DNA of 6,175 nt from Candidatus Brevibacterium intestinigallinarum (GTDB lineage Bacteria > Actinomycetota > Actinomycetes > Actinomycetales > Brevibacteriaceae): the NCBI GenBank assembly GCA_019117325.1, contig DWZY01000052.1, positions 1 to 6,175 on the forward strand, read 5' to 3'. Of the stretch, positions 5,237 to 6,175 are shown one piece after another. The translations under genes and the position numbers were made by a program. Under the pieces are notes generated by a model that was not told where the DNA came from, ran no database searches, and saw nothing but the letters and a program-made list of their open reading frames with translations. The first letter of the stretch is position 1; the number at the start of each line of letters is the position of its first letter.

Positions 5237-6175
5237 ATGACCCAGTCCTCCGCGACCATCAGCTCTGTCACCGAGCTCGCCGCATCTCTCGCCCTCACGA
5301 TCGACGGGCAGGCCGTCGCGGGCGCCGCCGCACCGCTGACCGTCGTGAACCCCGCGACCGAGGCCGTCCTCGCCCATGCTCCCGCCGCGGACACCGCGCA
5401 GCTGGACGAGTCCGTCGCCGCGGCGCGCACCGCGTTCACCACGTGGCGCACCCGCCCATGGGCGGAGCGCCGGGCGGCTGTCGTCGCTTACGCGGACGCT
5501 CTCGAGGCCCGTGCGGAGGACCTCGCCCGCCTCCTCACCGCCGAGCAGGGCAAGCCGCTCGCCGCCGCCCGCGGCGAGGTGGGCCGCGCCCTCGAATGGG
5601 CCCGCGCACTCGCCGACATGGAGCTGCCCACCCGCACCGCCGTGGACGACGACGTGCACGTGGCCCGCGTCCGACACGTCCCGATCGGTGTGGTCGCGGG
5701 CATCGTCCCGTGGAACTTCCCCGTCACCCTGGCGATGTGGAAGATCGCCCCGGCACTGCTGACCGGCAACACGATCGTCCTCAAGCCCTCGCCCTTCACA
5801 CCGCTGACCGGCCTGCTGCTGGGCGAGATCGCGCGCGACATCCTGCCAGCGGGCGTCCTCAACGTCATCACCGGCGACCACGACCTGGGGCCCGCACTCA
5901 CCGCGCACCCCGGCATCGACAAGATCGCCTTCACGGGTTCAACCGCGACGGGCCGAGCCGTCATGCAGACCGCGGGGCGCGATCTCAAGCGGGTCACCCT
6001 GGAGCTGGGCGGCAACGATGCGGCGGTCATCCTCCCCGATGCGGACGTGGAGGCGATCGCTCCACAGATCTTCTGGGCCTGCTTCGCGAACACCAGCCAG
6101 TACTGCCTGGCGACCAAGCGTGTCTACGTCCACGCGGACGTCCACGAGCGCCTGCTCAATGTCCTCATCGACTAC
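5237..6175 (+). CDS. NAD(P)-dependent aldehyde dehydrogenase (3' end cut by window)
   Basis: The first 313 residues of an aldehyde dehydrogenase-superfamily protein; full members are about 470-500 residues, so about one third is missing. It should oxidise an aldehyde to the carboxylic acid in the cytosol. Seen: VNPATEAVLAHAP (37-49), PWNFP with oxyanion-hole Asn160, cofactor-contacting Lys183 in VLKPSPFTPL, the nucleotide-binding FTGSTATGR (232-240), general-base Glu256 in LELGGND, and nucleophile Cys290 in NTSQYCLATKR. Catalytic residues are intact, but the usually conserved Gly of the GQxC motif is Ser287. The LELGGNDAAVILPDADV and CLATKRVYVH wording recalls a general COG1012 branch with varied substrates, so no specific name is justified. 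It is third in the operon, 32 bp after the transporter and downstream of an alcohol dehydrogenase whose aldehyde product it probably consumes. Confidence 0.93.
   Translation, partial: MTQSSATISSVTELAASLALTIDGQAVAGAAAPLTVVNPATEAVLAHAPAADTAQLDESVAAARTAFTTWRTRPWAERRAAVVAYADALEARAEDLARLLTAEQGKPLAAARGEVGRALEWARALADMELPTRTAVDDDVHVARVRHVPIGVVAGIVPWNFPVTLAMWKIAPALLTGNTIVLKPSPFTPLTGLLLGEIARDILPAGVLNVITGDHDLGPALTAHPGIDKIAFTGSTATGRAVMQTAGRDLKRVTLELGGNDAAVILPDADVEAIAPQIFWACFANTSQYCLATKRVYVHADVHERLLNVLIDY

Noticed and set aside
5084..5908. A 274-codon minus-strand frame opposite the aldehyde dehydrogenase.
   Set aside because: Gly/Arg-rich shadow translation with no motif; the plus-strand frame carries the PWNFP, GSTATG and LELGG motifs.

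Overview
The window is about two-thirds G+C with strong third-position G/C bias. Its proteins resemble those of high-GC actinobacteria, probably a Micrococcales-like genus; this assignment is an inference from composition and protein style, as no rRNA or marker gene is present. It is compact chromosomal metabolic DNA: five protein genes, two of them cut by the window edges. I see no tRNA, rRNA, CRISPR array, insertion sequence or phage gene.

Layout: two genes on the minus strand fill the left side. A PhzF-family isomerase-like protein (1-717, C-terminus off the edge) lies downstream of a gamma-glutamyltransferase-family amidohydrolase (815-2476). They are 97 bp apart, and that spacer is unusually rich in short direct repeats. 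A 314-bp non-coding divergent region (2477-2790) follows, with an A/T-richer core at about 2630-2730 that carries repeated short motifs and probably holds promoters and operators. Three plus-strand genes then run tightly together: a zinc-dependent alcohol dehydrogenase (2791-3846), an MHS-family major facilitator transporter (3855-5204, with an alternative start overlapping the preceding stop as ATGA), and an aldehyde dehydrogenase (5237 to beyond 6175) starting 32 bp later.

Working together (inference): the plus-strand operon looks like a small catabolic unit. The proton symporter would bring in a small organic compound, the alcohol dehydrogenase would oxidise its hydroxyl to an aldehyde, and the aldehyde dehydrogenase would oxidise that to a carboxylate. 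The dehydrogenase resembles 6-hydroxyhexanoate dehydrogenase-like enzymes, so an omega-hydroxy acid or similar short alcohol is a reasonable substrate guess. The divergent cytosolic Ntn-hydrolase could release such a substrate from an amide. However, its glutamate-binding residues differ from true gamma-glutamyltranspeptidases, so the amide is probably not a standard gamma-glutamyl one.

I did not find a clearly undescribed system. The points most worth checking are the altered active site of the GGT-family enzyme, the linkage of the five genes, the repeat-bearing divergent control region, and a Gly-to-Ser change beside the aldehyde dehydrogenase catalytic cysteine.
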